Assembly (NCBI GenBank): GCA_023249635.1
Contig: JAHFCH010000006.1
Coordinates: 1 to 41,239, forward strand
Direction: 5' to 3'
From: Fibrobacterota bacterium
Lineage (GTDB): Bacteria; Fibrobacterota; Fibrobacteria; UBA11236
Length of the DNA: 41,239 bases
Both the position numbers and the translations under genes were made by a program. Shown here piece by piece: positions 8,470 to 14,759 of this stretch (the first letter of the stretch is position 1; the number at the start of each line of letters is the position of its first letter). The notes under the pieces are model-generated. The model did not search any database. It saw only the letters and a program-made list of their open reading frames with translations, and had not been told where the DNA came from.

Positions 8470-9168
8470 TTATCCTCCCTGAAACAGACCATTCAAAAGC
8501 GGCGCCTTATCCACCGTGATCCGCATTATCGCTTGCCGTTCCTTTTTAGTCAGGCGGGACAACGCCCATAAAAGTCCCGTTTTCCCTTCCGCGCTCTCCA
8601 TCAGGAACCGCGTCATCTGCTGCGCCGTGTCCAAGTCCTTTTCCTTTTTCGCCGGCTTCTTTCGTAGCTCATGGACGATGAACTTGAACAGAGTATAAAG
8701 TTCCGGCCGAGGTACACGCACGGCGATCCCCTGATAACTCAGGGTCACAAGTTCGTCCTCCTGATAGTTCAGATGTCGAAGTCCCTGTACGGTAATCTTG
8801 AGGGACTTGACGGATTGCACCTGCTCCCCACCGTTCCCTCGCAGCGGAGACAAGAACTTAACCACGAAGCCTTCCCGATTGTATTTCGCATAACCGGTTG
8901 CAAAGGCGATCTCTTCCAAGAATCCCACGTTGGCAAAGGCTTTGGGCACATCCGCTTTCTGCCTAGGCTTGTTGGGCCGAAGCACCAGGAGATCCATGTC
9001 CGTGGTCCTGACAGCCGGAATAAGATCGTTGCCGCCGAAGTTGTGCCGATACAGCAAGAGGCACCAGCTCCCGATAAGGACGAGTTCTTTCAAGGCCCCG
9101 GCTTCCTCCAAGGCCTTGAGCACCAACAGGAACACGTCGTTATACGGTTCACTTCGCTCGGCCGGCAT
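8470..9168 (-). CDS. Nucleotidyltransferase-fold protein (GSU2403/NTP_transf_8-like)
   Basis: A 232-residue cytoplasmic protein. LVLIGSWCLLLYRHNFGG gives the Gly-Ser of a polymerase-beta-type nucleotidyltransferase core, and RTTDMDLLV (D57, D59) gives the paired acidic residues expected to bind metal. This matches GSU2403-like or AbiEii-like proteins more than KNTase or MNT. C-terminal helices are basic (HELRKKPAKKEKDLDTAQQM). It overlaps the small upstream gene by 20 nt and must be co-expressed with it. Base composition looks AT-richer than neighbouring genes, consistent with acquisition. The role is not known; a toxin-like nucleotidyl- or phosphotransferase of an antitoxin pair, or a defence component, is inferred. 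Confidence 0.7.
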   Translation of the reverse strand: MPAERSEPYNDVFLLVLKALEEAGALKELVLIGSWCLLLYRHNFGGNDLIPAVRTTDMDLLVLRPNKPRQKADVPKAFANVGFLEEIAFATGYAKYNREGFVVKFLSPLRGNGGEQVQSVKSLKITVQGLRHLNYQEDELVTLSYQGIAVRVPRPELYTLFKFIVHELRKKPAKKEKDLDTAQQMTRFLMESAEGKTGLLWALSRLTKKERQAIMRITVDKAPLLNGLFQGG

Positions 9169-9469
9169 TCTTTAGCGTCCTTTCGAGGATACGCAGATCC
9201 TTCCGCATCTGGCGGATACTGGTAACTAGGGCGTTACGTTCCTTTACTTGAAGCATAATCTCTTGGTATTTCCGCGAAGGGATCGGCGCCACATATTCAA
9301 AGCGCACTTTGCCACCCACCCGGTAAGCGAGGTACGCGTACTCCCGCAGGCCTCGTTTCTTCACCCACAGGGCCCCCCGCGGCAACTTTTCCACTTTCGC
9401 GGCGTAGAGCAGAATCGCCCCATGTAAGCGGTCCCGCTCCTCTTCAAAAATCCCAAGTAGAACGCTCAT
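9149..9469 (-). CDS. Small basic protein, partner of the nucleotidyltransferase-fold protein (DUF6788-like, antitoxin or DNA-binding candidate)
   Basis: A 106-residue, Lys/Arg-rich protein. The N-terminal half has the pattern KLPRGALWVKKRGLREYAYL then YRVGGKVRFEYVA. This resembles the 'basic strand, YxYLxYR.gGKv...yv' module found in DUF6788-type proteins and near the N-termini of some transposases. The C-terminal 45 residues (IMLQVKERNALVTSIRQMRK, then LRILERTLKN) are predicted as a coiled coil. ATG 9469 lies about 14 nt from the predicted transcription start and shares its RBS region with a half-site of the palindrome at 9475-9514. It is first in the operon and overlaps the nucleotidyltransferase gene by 20 nt, the usual position for an autoregulating antitoxin. 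Function is inferred from layout only. Confidence 0.6.
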   Translation of the reverse strand: MSVLLGIFEEERDRLHGAILLYAAKVEKLPRGALWVKKRGLREYAYLAYRVGGKVRFEYVAPIPSRKYQEIMLQVKERNALVTSIRQMRKDLRILERTLKNAGRAK

Positions 9470-9474
9470 AGGCT

Positions 9475-9514
9475 GTACCTAACAATAAGATTATATCATC
9501 ATTCCGTTAGGTAC
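9475..9514 (-). promoter_or_regulatory. Palindromic operator enclosing a TATAAT -10 box, promoter of the two-gene cassette
   Basis: GTACCTAAC (9475-9483) and its exact reverse complement GTTAGGTAC (9506-9514) are separated by 22 nt. On the minus strand a perfect TATAAT reads 9495-9490, inside the spacer. TTATGT is a weak -35 about 17 nt upstream and overlaps the distal half-site region. Transcription would start near 9483, leaving a leader of about 14 nt before ATG 9469. The proximal half-site also covers the likely Shine-Dalgarno (AGGT). A protein bound here would block both polymerase and ribosome loading. Confidence 0.75.
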
Positions 9515-9756
9515 ATAAGACATAGATGTGCATTTTTGGAGACTTTTCAAAAATAGACACGCGCTCTCATTGCTTACCCGCGGACTCGACAACCCCGGAG
9601 CTGGAAACCTCTACCCGGGGGATCTATAAATTATACCTAACATTTATAATTTATTTATAATTTGTTAGGTATTTAACGGCGTGTTTACCTAATTTTATGG
9701 GATCTTATAAAGATATGCGGTTAGAAAAGCCTTAGAGAGCTGGGTGGCCTGTAAAC
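9515..9756. other. AT-rich non-coding stretch between operator 1 and the HAD gene
   Basis: No convincing gene is present; the longest ATG frame near 9697 is only 8 codons. The stretch is clearly AT-rich from 9620 to 9720 and holds the second palindrome (9633-9672) plus a degenerate half-site TTACCTAAT at 9685-9693. It has the look of the leading edge of an acquired cassette, but I found no flanking direct repeats or integrase gene. Confidence 0.5.
9633..9672. promoter_or_regulatory. Second palindrome with the same half-sites and the same 22-nt spacing
   Basis: ATACCTAAC (9633-9641) and its exact reverse complement GTTAGGTAT (9664-9672) are 22 nt apart, exactly as in the palindrome at 9475-9514. 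The spacer is pure A/T except for none to very few other bases, and contains TATAAT on the plus strand at 9645-9650 and 9656-9661. A minus-strand TATAAT overlaps the left half-site (9635-9630). It probably binds the same regulator and may hold a second, upstream promoter or an auxiliary operator for looping. Confidence 0.65.
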
Positions 9757-10419
9757 TTAGGAAGGTATCAAGCAGGGGGCCAGATTTCCTAATCCATCGA
9801 CCTTCACGGATAACCCTTCCGCCCGAAACGGATCGTCCCCGTTATCCACCCCCGCGAACGGCATCCCCACCGCCAGCGCGGCTTCCTGATCCTTGATGGC
9901 GTCCCCGACGTAAAGGCACTCCGCCGCGTGCAACCCGAATTCCCGCACCATGGCGTGCAAATGCTCCGCCTTGCCCGGCGGCGATCCGCATACCCGCCGG
10001 AAATATTTCCCCAGGTCGAAATGCGCGATGGTCCTATCGATCACCTCTTGCGGTGTACCCGTAACGATGGCGCAGCCGATACCCCGGGCCTTCGCATCCT
10101 CAAGGAATCCGGACGCGCCTTCCTTCAGGCGCATCTTGCCGCGGCTGTCTTCATCATGGGCATTGAAGCGGGCCAGGGCTTCGGCGCAGAGTTCCGCGGT
10201 CATGGCTTTACCGGCGAGAGCCGCGTACATGAGGGGGACCGTTTTCAAGCGCGAGAGGCCCGCGACTTCCAATTGGGATTTGCGGATGGCGTCGCGCGCG
10301 AAGCCCATGCCCGCGAAGGCATGGCAATAGGACTCCAGCTTCAGCTCCATCGAATCCATGATCACGCCGTCGAAATCGAGGAAGACGAACGCCGGAGGCG
10401 CGGGGACGGGCAGCGTCAC
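9757..10419 (-). CDS. HAD-superfamily phosphatase (phosphoglycolate phosphatase-like)
   Basis: A 220-residue HAD hydrolase. Motif I is FLDFDGVIMDS, with nucleophile D15 and acid/base D17. Motif II is IVTGTPQEVI, a Lys follows in GSPPGKAEHL, and motif IV is YVGDAIKDQEAA. The helical insert after motif I (about residues 20-90) is the C1 cap of the Gph/beta-phosphoglucomutase group, which dephosphorylates small metabolites; the substrate cannot be read. The start is GTG 10419, whose GTGA overlaps the stop of the M48 gene upstream, so they are translationally coupled. Confidence 0.85.
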   Translation of the reverse strand: MTLPVPAPPAFVFLDFDGVIMDSMELKLESYCHAFAGMGFARDAIRKSQLEVAGLSRLKTVPLMYAALAGKAMTAELCAEALARFNAHDEDSRGKMRLKEGASGFLEDAKARGIGCAIVTGTPQEVIDRTIAHFDLGKYFRRVCGSPPGKAEHLHAMVREFGLHAAECLYVGDAIKDQEAALAVGMPFAGVDNGDDPFRAEGLSVKVDGLGNLAPCLIPS

Positions 10420-11270
10420 TTCTTGAGGACCGCCGTGAATTGCTGGAAGCGCGAGGCGAAGTTCGTGTTCGCGCTGTCGTTGGCCAGCGCGGTGAGGGAA
10501 GTCGATTTGGCGACTTCGGCTTGCACGTCGGCTACGCGGCTTTCCGAGGCGGGATGCGTCGAGAGCATGGCGGCCAGGCCATCCTTGGGCATGCGCCCGA
10601 AGAACTTGGCGATGCCGAGCGGGTTACGGCCGGTGGAGCCGGAGTATTTGGTGCCGTAAAAATCGGCTTCTGCTTCGTTGTCACGGGAAACCTTGAGGCC
10701 GGCCAACCCGTAGAAGGTCTGCCCCACCATCTGCGCCAGCTTGCCGGAATCATTGCCCAGCAGCACTTGCAAGAGCAGCGACATCGCGCCGTCCTTCGCC
10801 ATGGCATCGCGGTAATGGTGGTTGGTGACGTGGGCGATCTCGTGGCCCATCACCCCGGCCAATTCCGATTCGTCCTTCATGTTCTTGATGATGCCGGTGT
10901 AGATGTACACGTAGCCGCCCGGCACCGCAAAGGCATTGATCACGTTCTTGTCGATGAGGGTGAAGTGGAACGCATAGTCGGGGCGATCGTCGGCAGGCAC
11001 GGCCTTGAGCAGCTCCTGGCCCAGGTCCTGCACGTATTTCTGCAGAGCCAGGCTGTCCGCGCTCTTGGCGGCGAAAACGGGGTATTCGCCTTTGGCCTTG
11101 ATGGAATCGGAGTTGGTGAGCGTGGAGTCGAACGACTTGCCCAGCTTTTCCTCGTCGGCCTCGGATACGAACAGCGCCCCGGTGGTGCCGAAGAAGTCGC
11201 AGCCGCAGCGGGACAGCATTACGGCGGCAAAGAGGAGCGGTAAGAGGGTTTTGGCTTTAGGCAAACGCAT
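10416..11270 (-). CDS. M48-family zinc metalloprotease, probable lipoprotein, copy 2
   Basis: A 284-residue paralogue of the protein at 7503-8348. HEIAH at 143-147 and EAEAD at 199-203 are the zinc ligands, and NAFAVPGGYVYIYTGII is shared almost exactly. The N-terminus is a signal peptide with cysteines at 22 and 24; the lipobox LSRC is imperfect, so lipidation is likely but less certain than in copy 1. ATG 11270 is preceded by GGAGG at a good distance. The HAD phosphatase start overlaps its stop by 4 nt. A membrane-protein gene ends 10 nt before its start. Expected role: periplasmic proteolysis or outer-membrane assembly quality control. Confidence 0.9.
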   Translation of the reverse strand: MRLPKAKTLLPLLFAAVMLSRCGCDFFGTTGALFVSEADEEKLGKSFDSTLTNSDSIKAKGEYPVFAAKSADSLALQKYVQDLGQELLKAVPADDRPDYAFHFTLIDKNVINAFAVPGGYVYIYTGIIKNMKDESELAGVMGHEIAHVTNHHYRDAMAKDGAMSLLLQVLLGNDSGKLAQMVGQTFYGLAGLKVSRDNEAEADFYGTKYSGSTGRNPLGIAKFFGRMPKDGLAAMLSTHPASESRVADVQAEVAKSTSLTALANDSANTNFASRFQQFTAVLKK

Positions 11271-11280
11271 GGAGCCTCCG

Positions 11281-11988
11281 TTACGCCGGCCTGGAGCCGC
11301 GCGAAAGGTAAAATTGGTAATAGACCGCGGCGTGCATGCCGATGGCTACGGGAAACCAGAAGCAGTACACCCAGTTCTGCGGGTAGGAGATCATATACGA
11401 GAAGATCTCGCGGGAGTAGTGCGTGAAAGGCAGATGGGGATTGGAGAGGAAGATTTTGAATTCGGCGACCAGCACCGAAATGATGCCGTAGGTGTTCCAC
11501 AACAGCAGCAAGGTGCGGTGCACCCCGCGGGCGGGATTGTAGCCGAAGTAGAGCGCGACCGCGCCCAGGCCGGTCACCACTTCGCTGAAGCCCACCTGCA
11601 GGCCGAATTCCTCGGGTGCATAGCCGCCGTAGATGGCCAGCACGAAATGCAATCCCATCAGGCGCGTGGTCTGCCACAGGAGCAGCTCCCGCATGGGGAT
11701 GGCGGCGACCTTGCCGCTCAGCTTGCCGTGGAAAACGAGGTCGGCGACGAAGAGGATCCAGGGCAACTGGCCGAAGAGGATGAAGAGGGCGGGTCCTTCC
11801 CAATCCAGGAAATCCCACAGCCCCAGCAGAAAGGCGACGTTGAGGACCAGGAACCAGGAAACCAGCAGCCACACCTTGCGGCCGAAATGGGCTGGCATGA
11901 AGGCGAAGGCCACGATGCTGAAGCCGTAGAGGACGAAATCGGAAACCAGCTTGTCCGCTCGATCAATGTCCGACAGCCACTCCAGCAT
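11281..11988 (-). CDS. Integral membrane protein of unknown function
   Basis: A 235-residue protein with about six hydrophobic spans, for example LYGFSIVAFAFMPAHF, VWLLVSWFLVLNVAFLLGL, ALFILFGQLPWILFVADLV, LMGLHFVLAIYGGYA, VVTGLGAVALYFGY and NWVYCFWFPVAIGMHAAVYY. Conserved-looking polar positions in the membrane (H-F, H-R, N-W) do not point me to a named family. The stop is 10 nt from the start of the downstream M48 gene, so it is probably the first gene of that transcript. No clear Shine-Dalgarno is visible before ATG 11988. Confidence 0.7.
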   Translation of the reverse strand: MLEWLSDIDRADKLVSDFVLYGFSIVAFAFMPAHFGRKVWLLVSWFLVLNVAFLLGLWDFLDWEGPALFILFGQLPWILFVADLVFHGKLSGKVAAIPMRELLLWQTTRLMGLHFVLAIYGGYAPEEFGLQVGFSEVVTGLGAVALYFGYNPARGVHRTLLLLWNTYGIISVLVAEFKIFLSNPHLPFTHYSREIFSYMISYPQNWVYCFWFPVAIGMHAAVYYQFYLSRGSRPA

Positions 11989-12031
11989 GCGGAGGGAAAT
12001 CTAGATAAGTTGACTGGTAAGGGGGTTCTAC

Positions 12032-12397
12032 CTAGAGGTGGCCGAGGCCGGAAAGCACCAGGGAACATGCCTCTTCGACCCGGATCCCGGCCTCGGTGAG
12101 GCGATCCGAGAGCGCATCGTTCTCAGCCCCGGGATTGAAGATTACGCGGGGGATGCCGCTGGCCAGGATGGCGTCGGCGATGGCGCCGCTGCGCTGGGCG
12201 TTCATATAGACCGAAAGCACGTCGATGCCGGGCGGCAACTCGGCCAAAGAGCGGTAGACGGCGATGCCGTCGATGGTCTTGAGGGCGGGGTTGATCGGGA
12301 AAACCTGATGGCCTTTGCCGGCCAGCCGTTTGATGAGCATGTTGCTGTAGCGCTCGGGTTTCTCCGAAGCGCCGAGGATGGCGACTTTGTTGCGCAT
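12032..12397 (-). CDS. CoA-binding domain protein (YccU/CoA_binding_2 family)
   Basis: A 121-residue single-domain Rossmann protein. AILGASEKPERYSNM is the nucleotide-binding loop of CoA_binding_2 proteins; GHQVFPINPAL, SVYMNAQRSG, VIFNPGAEND and GIRVEEACSLVLS follow in the family order. These stand-alone domains resemble the CoA-binding half of succinyl-CoA synthetase alpha; their role is poorly defined. ATG 12397 is the natural start. A palindromic repeat begins about 70 nt upstream. Confidence 0.85.
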   Translation of the reverse strand: MRNKVAILGASEKPERYSNMLIKRLAGKGHQVFPINPALKTIDGIAVYRSLAELPPGIDVLSVYMNAQRSGAIADAILASGIPRVIFNPGAENDALSDRLTEAGIRVEEACSLVLSGLGHL

Positions 12398-12467
12398 ACG
12401 TGGAAGATACGAAAGAATGGTTGGAGAGACCGGGGTGGAAGATTGAACCCTAGGTGTTCTATAGTTG

Positions 12468-12596
12468 CACAGCGTCGGGCGTCGGGCGTACGCAGCGAGG
12501 CGCTGCTCGGCGTCGGGCGTTAAGACAAGGTAAAAGGGAAAGTAAAACTTTCTTGTCTTAACGCCCGACGCCCAACGCCCGACGCCAAGCGCTGTG
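12468..12596. repeat. Long palindromic repeat, copy A, built from GTCGGGCGT units
   Basis: A 129-nt nested inverted repeat in the 12398-12637 intergenic gap. The outer stem is CACAGCG (12468-12474) with CGCTGTG (12590-12596). The middle arms hold two GTCGGGCGT units on the left (12474-12489) and ACGCCCGACGC on the right (12575-12585). The inner stem is a perfect 20 bp: 12510-12529 with 12552-12571, ending in GTTAAGACAAG/CTTGTCTTAAC, with a 22-nt loop. No T-run follows on either strand, so it is not a simple terminator. A related element is at 18787-18890. Confidence 0.85.
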
Positions 12597-12637
12597 ATGC
12601 TAAAAGCACTCCCGCATCTCGCTTCCGCTACACGCTC

Positions 12638-13228
12638 TCAACCACTCTTTTTCCCCCCAAGTCCACCCCTCAAGAACCCAAACGCCCCGCCGCACACGCC
12701 CCCGATGATATGCGCGAATTGCGAGACGTCGTCCTGGGCGAAGGCATTGGCGACTTCCTTGGCCAAGAACAGCAATACCACAAGCACGAAGGTGAGGGGC
12801 AATTCGCCGTCGCGGTGGTTGGTGAAGGATGACAACAAGATCATCATGAATGCCAGGCCGCTGGCGCCAAGCAGGCCGGTGCTGAAGAAGGCCGCGTTGA
12901 GCAGGCCCGTGACCAGGGCGGTAATCAGCATCATCTTGATCAGCCGCGCCGATCCGTACTTCTCCTCGATGAGGGGACCGATCAGGAGGATGACGGAGAA
13001 GTTGGCCGTGAGATGGGCCCAGTTCTTATGCCCCAGGGCATGGGTCACGAGGCGGAGGTAGAACAGCGGCGAAGCCCAGTGGAAGCCGGGATAAGTCGCG
13101 AACAGCGTAGGCGTGATGCGGCCGTGGGAGAGGTTGTCGGCGGCCATGATGACGCAGGCGGCCAAGGCGAAACTGAGGATGACGGGCGAGTTCCAGCTCG
13201 GCTTGAGCGGCAGCTTGGACTTGCCCAT
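12638..13228 (-). CDS. Rhomboid-family intramembrane serine protease
   Basis: A 196-residue polytopic protein with about six membrane spans. The catalytic serine is S123 in GASGLAF and the catalytic histidine is H173 in FAHIIGGVCGGAFGF. The HALGHKNWAHLTANF stretch in the second span is the rhomboid HxxxHxxxN oxyanion motif. Rhomboids cleave membrane-spanning substrates within the bilayer; the substrate is unknown. The C-terminus ends in a Gly/Lys tail. The gene lies between palindrome copy A and the RNA methyltransferase gene. Confidence 0.92.
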   Translation of the reverse strand: MGKSKLPLKPSWNSPVILSFALAACVIMAADNLSHGRITPTLFATYPGFHWASPLFYLRLVTHALGHKNWAHLTANFSVILLIGPLIEEKYGSARLIKMMLITALVTGLLNAAFFSTGLLGASGLAFMMILLSSFTNHRDGELPLTFVLVVLLFLAKEVANAFAQDDVSQFAHIIGGVCGGAFGFLRGGLGGKKSG

Positions 13229-13277
13229 GGATGCGGGGTAAGGCGCCGAGGTGCTGAAGGGCCGGCGGGCCGGTGCC

Positions 13278-14756
13278 CTAGGCCCGCCCGTGGATAAGCT
13301 GGTAGGAGAGGATGCCGTGGGCCACGGCGACGTTGAGCGATTCCACCTTGTTCTTCAGGGGGATTTTCACCACGGCATCGGCCATGTCCAGGAAGGTGGC
13401 TCCGGTGCCCGCGCCTTCGTTGCCCATGATCAATGCCACCTTCTTGCGCAGCTTGGCTTTATCCAAAGTGATGGGCGCATGGGAAGACGTGGCGACGATG
13501 GAGAAGCCCTTGGTGCGCAGGAATTCCATCTTGCCTTGCAAATCCTCGCCGGTCTCGAAAGGCAGGCGCAGCAAGGCGCCCACGGAGGAGCGCACGACCT
13601 TGGGATTGTAGGCATCGCAGGAACCCTTACCCAGGATCACGGCGTCCATGCCGAGCGCCAGCGAGGTGCGGAAAATCGCGCCTACGTTACCGGGATCCTG
13701 AACGGCGTCGCACAGGGTCACATAGCGGGCGGTATTCCAATCGGGACGCAAGGTCGCGAAGTTTGCGACCGCGATGATGGGCTGGGGTGATTCCGCATCG
13801 CTCAAGACGCTGAGCTCTTCGGTGGTCACCTGCATCACCTGCACGCGATTTTTCTTGAGCAGGTCCGCGAGTACCTTATCGTCGAAGGCCTCGGTGATAT
13901 AGACGGCCTGGATGATGCCGGAAGAGACGGTCAGGGCATCGGAGATGTTCTTGGCCCCTTCCAGCAGGAAGCGGCTTTCCTTCCAGCGGCCCTTATCGGT
14001 ACGCAACGGAAGGGCGGGCTTGATATCCTGATGGACGGGCTTGTGATCGCCGCCTACGCGTTCGATGGAACGCGGTCCGGAGGGCGGGAAGGAACGGGGC
14101 CCGTCGAAGCGGGGGGGCCGGGAGTAGCCGCCGTCACGGGGTGGACCTCTGAAGCCGCCTGCGCCCGGTCTTTGGCCTTCACGCGGTCCGCGGTCGAAAC
14201 CACCTTCGCGGGGAGGACGATTGAATCCGGTTTCACGCGGGCCGCGGTCGAAGCCGCCTTCGCGGGGAGGGCGTTTTTCGTAGCCGCCTGGGCGGGGGCC
14301 GGCGCCGGGGCGCGGTCCGAATTTGCCGCCGGACTTGGGCGCACCGGGGCCGAACTTGGCGCCACCGTGGGCGCGCGAGGCATCGGCATCCCGTGAGTTG
14401 GCGCGGGGGCCACGGGGCACGCCGGCGCCGCGGCTGGGGGGCAGATCGCTGCCGCGGGGGTCGCCGTTGCGCGGCGGGAATTTACGGGCGGGCGCCGCGG
14501 CCTTGGGGGCTTCGGGAGCGCCGCTGCGGGGATCGTGGCCGTCGAAGCGGCGGGGGGCGCGTTCGCGCGTGCCTTCCTTAAAGGTACCCTTGATCTTGGG
14601 CCCGGCGGGGTAACCTGCGGGTTTCCCCTCGGCGGCGGCCGGTTTAGTGGCTTTCACACGCGGAGCGGGGGCGGAATCGCCGCCGGCGAAGCCGGAAAGA
14701 TCGAAATCGCCGTCGGAGTCATCGGCTCCGTCCCGGCCTTTGGGCGCATTGGACAT
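13278..14756 (-). CDS. TrmH/SpoU-family RNA 2'-O-methyltransferase with a long Arg/Gly/Pro-rich N-terminal tail
   Basis: A 492-residue protein, roughly twice the length of a standard RlmB/TrmH enzyme. The C-terminal half is typical SPOUT: a substrate-binding domain (GRWKESRFLLEGAKNISDAL), then motif 1 VQDPGNVGAIFRTS, motif 2 VALIMGNEGAG and motif 3 IPLKNKVESLNVAVA, the trefoil-knot SAM site. It probably 2'-O-methylates rRNA or tRNA. The first 235 residues are low complexity, rich in G, R, P and D, and include two near-identical 18-residue units (PPREGGFDRGPRE...). Such RGG-like tails bind RNA in other proteins. dxs ends 3 nt upstream of ATG 14756, so the two are coupled. Confidence 0.9.
   Translation of the reverse strand: MSNAPKGRDGADDSDGDFDLSGFAGGDSAPAPRVKATKPAAAEGKPAGYPAGPKIKGTFKEGTRERAPRRFDGHDPRSGAPEAPKAAAPARKFPPRNGDPRGSDLPPSRGAGVPRGPRANSRDADASRAHGGAKFGPGAPKSGGKFGPRPGAGPRPGGYEKRPPREGGFDRGPRETGFNRPPREGGFDRGPREGQRPGAGGFRGPPRDGGYSRPPRFDGPRSFPPSGPRSIERVGGDHKPVHQDIKPALPLRTDKGRWKESRFLLEGAKNISDALTVSSGIIQAVYITEAFDDKVLADLLKKNRVQVMQVTTEELSVLSDAESPQPIIAVANFATLRPDWNTARYVTLCDAVQDPGNVGAIFRTSLALGMDAVILGKGSCDAYNPKVVRSSVGALLRLPFETGEDLQGKMEFLRTKGFSIVATSSHAPITLDKAKLRKKVALIMGNEGAGTGATFLDMADAVVKIPLKNKVESLNVAVAHGILSYQLIHGRA
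14178..14270. repeat. 54-bp in-frame repeat in the methyltransferase tail
   Basis: A 39-bp block at 14178-14216 recurs at 14232-14270 with three mismatches, a period of 54 bp (18 codons). It encodes the repeated PPREGGFDRGPRE unit. The high identity at DNA level suggests recent duplication or slippage inside the disordered tail. Confidence 0.85.
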
Positions 14757-14759
14757 TTG

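Noticed and set aside
12468-12596. Rho-independent terminator
   Set aside because: The stem is far longer than a terminator needs, the loop is 22 nt, and no U-run follows on either strand; a related copy elsewhere favours a repeat element.
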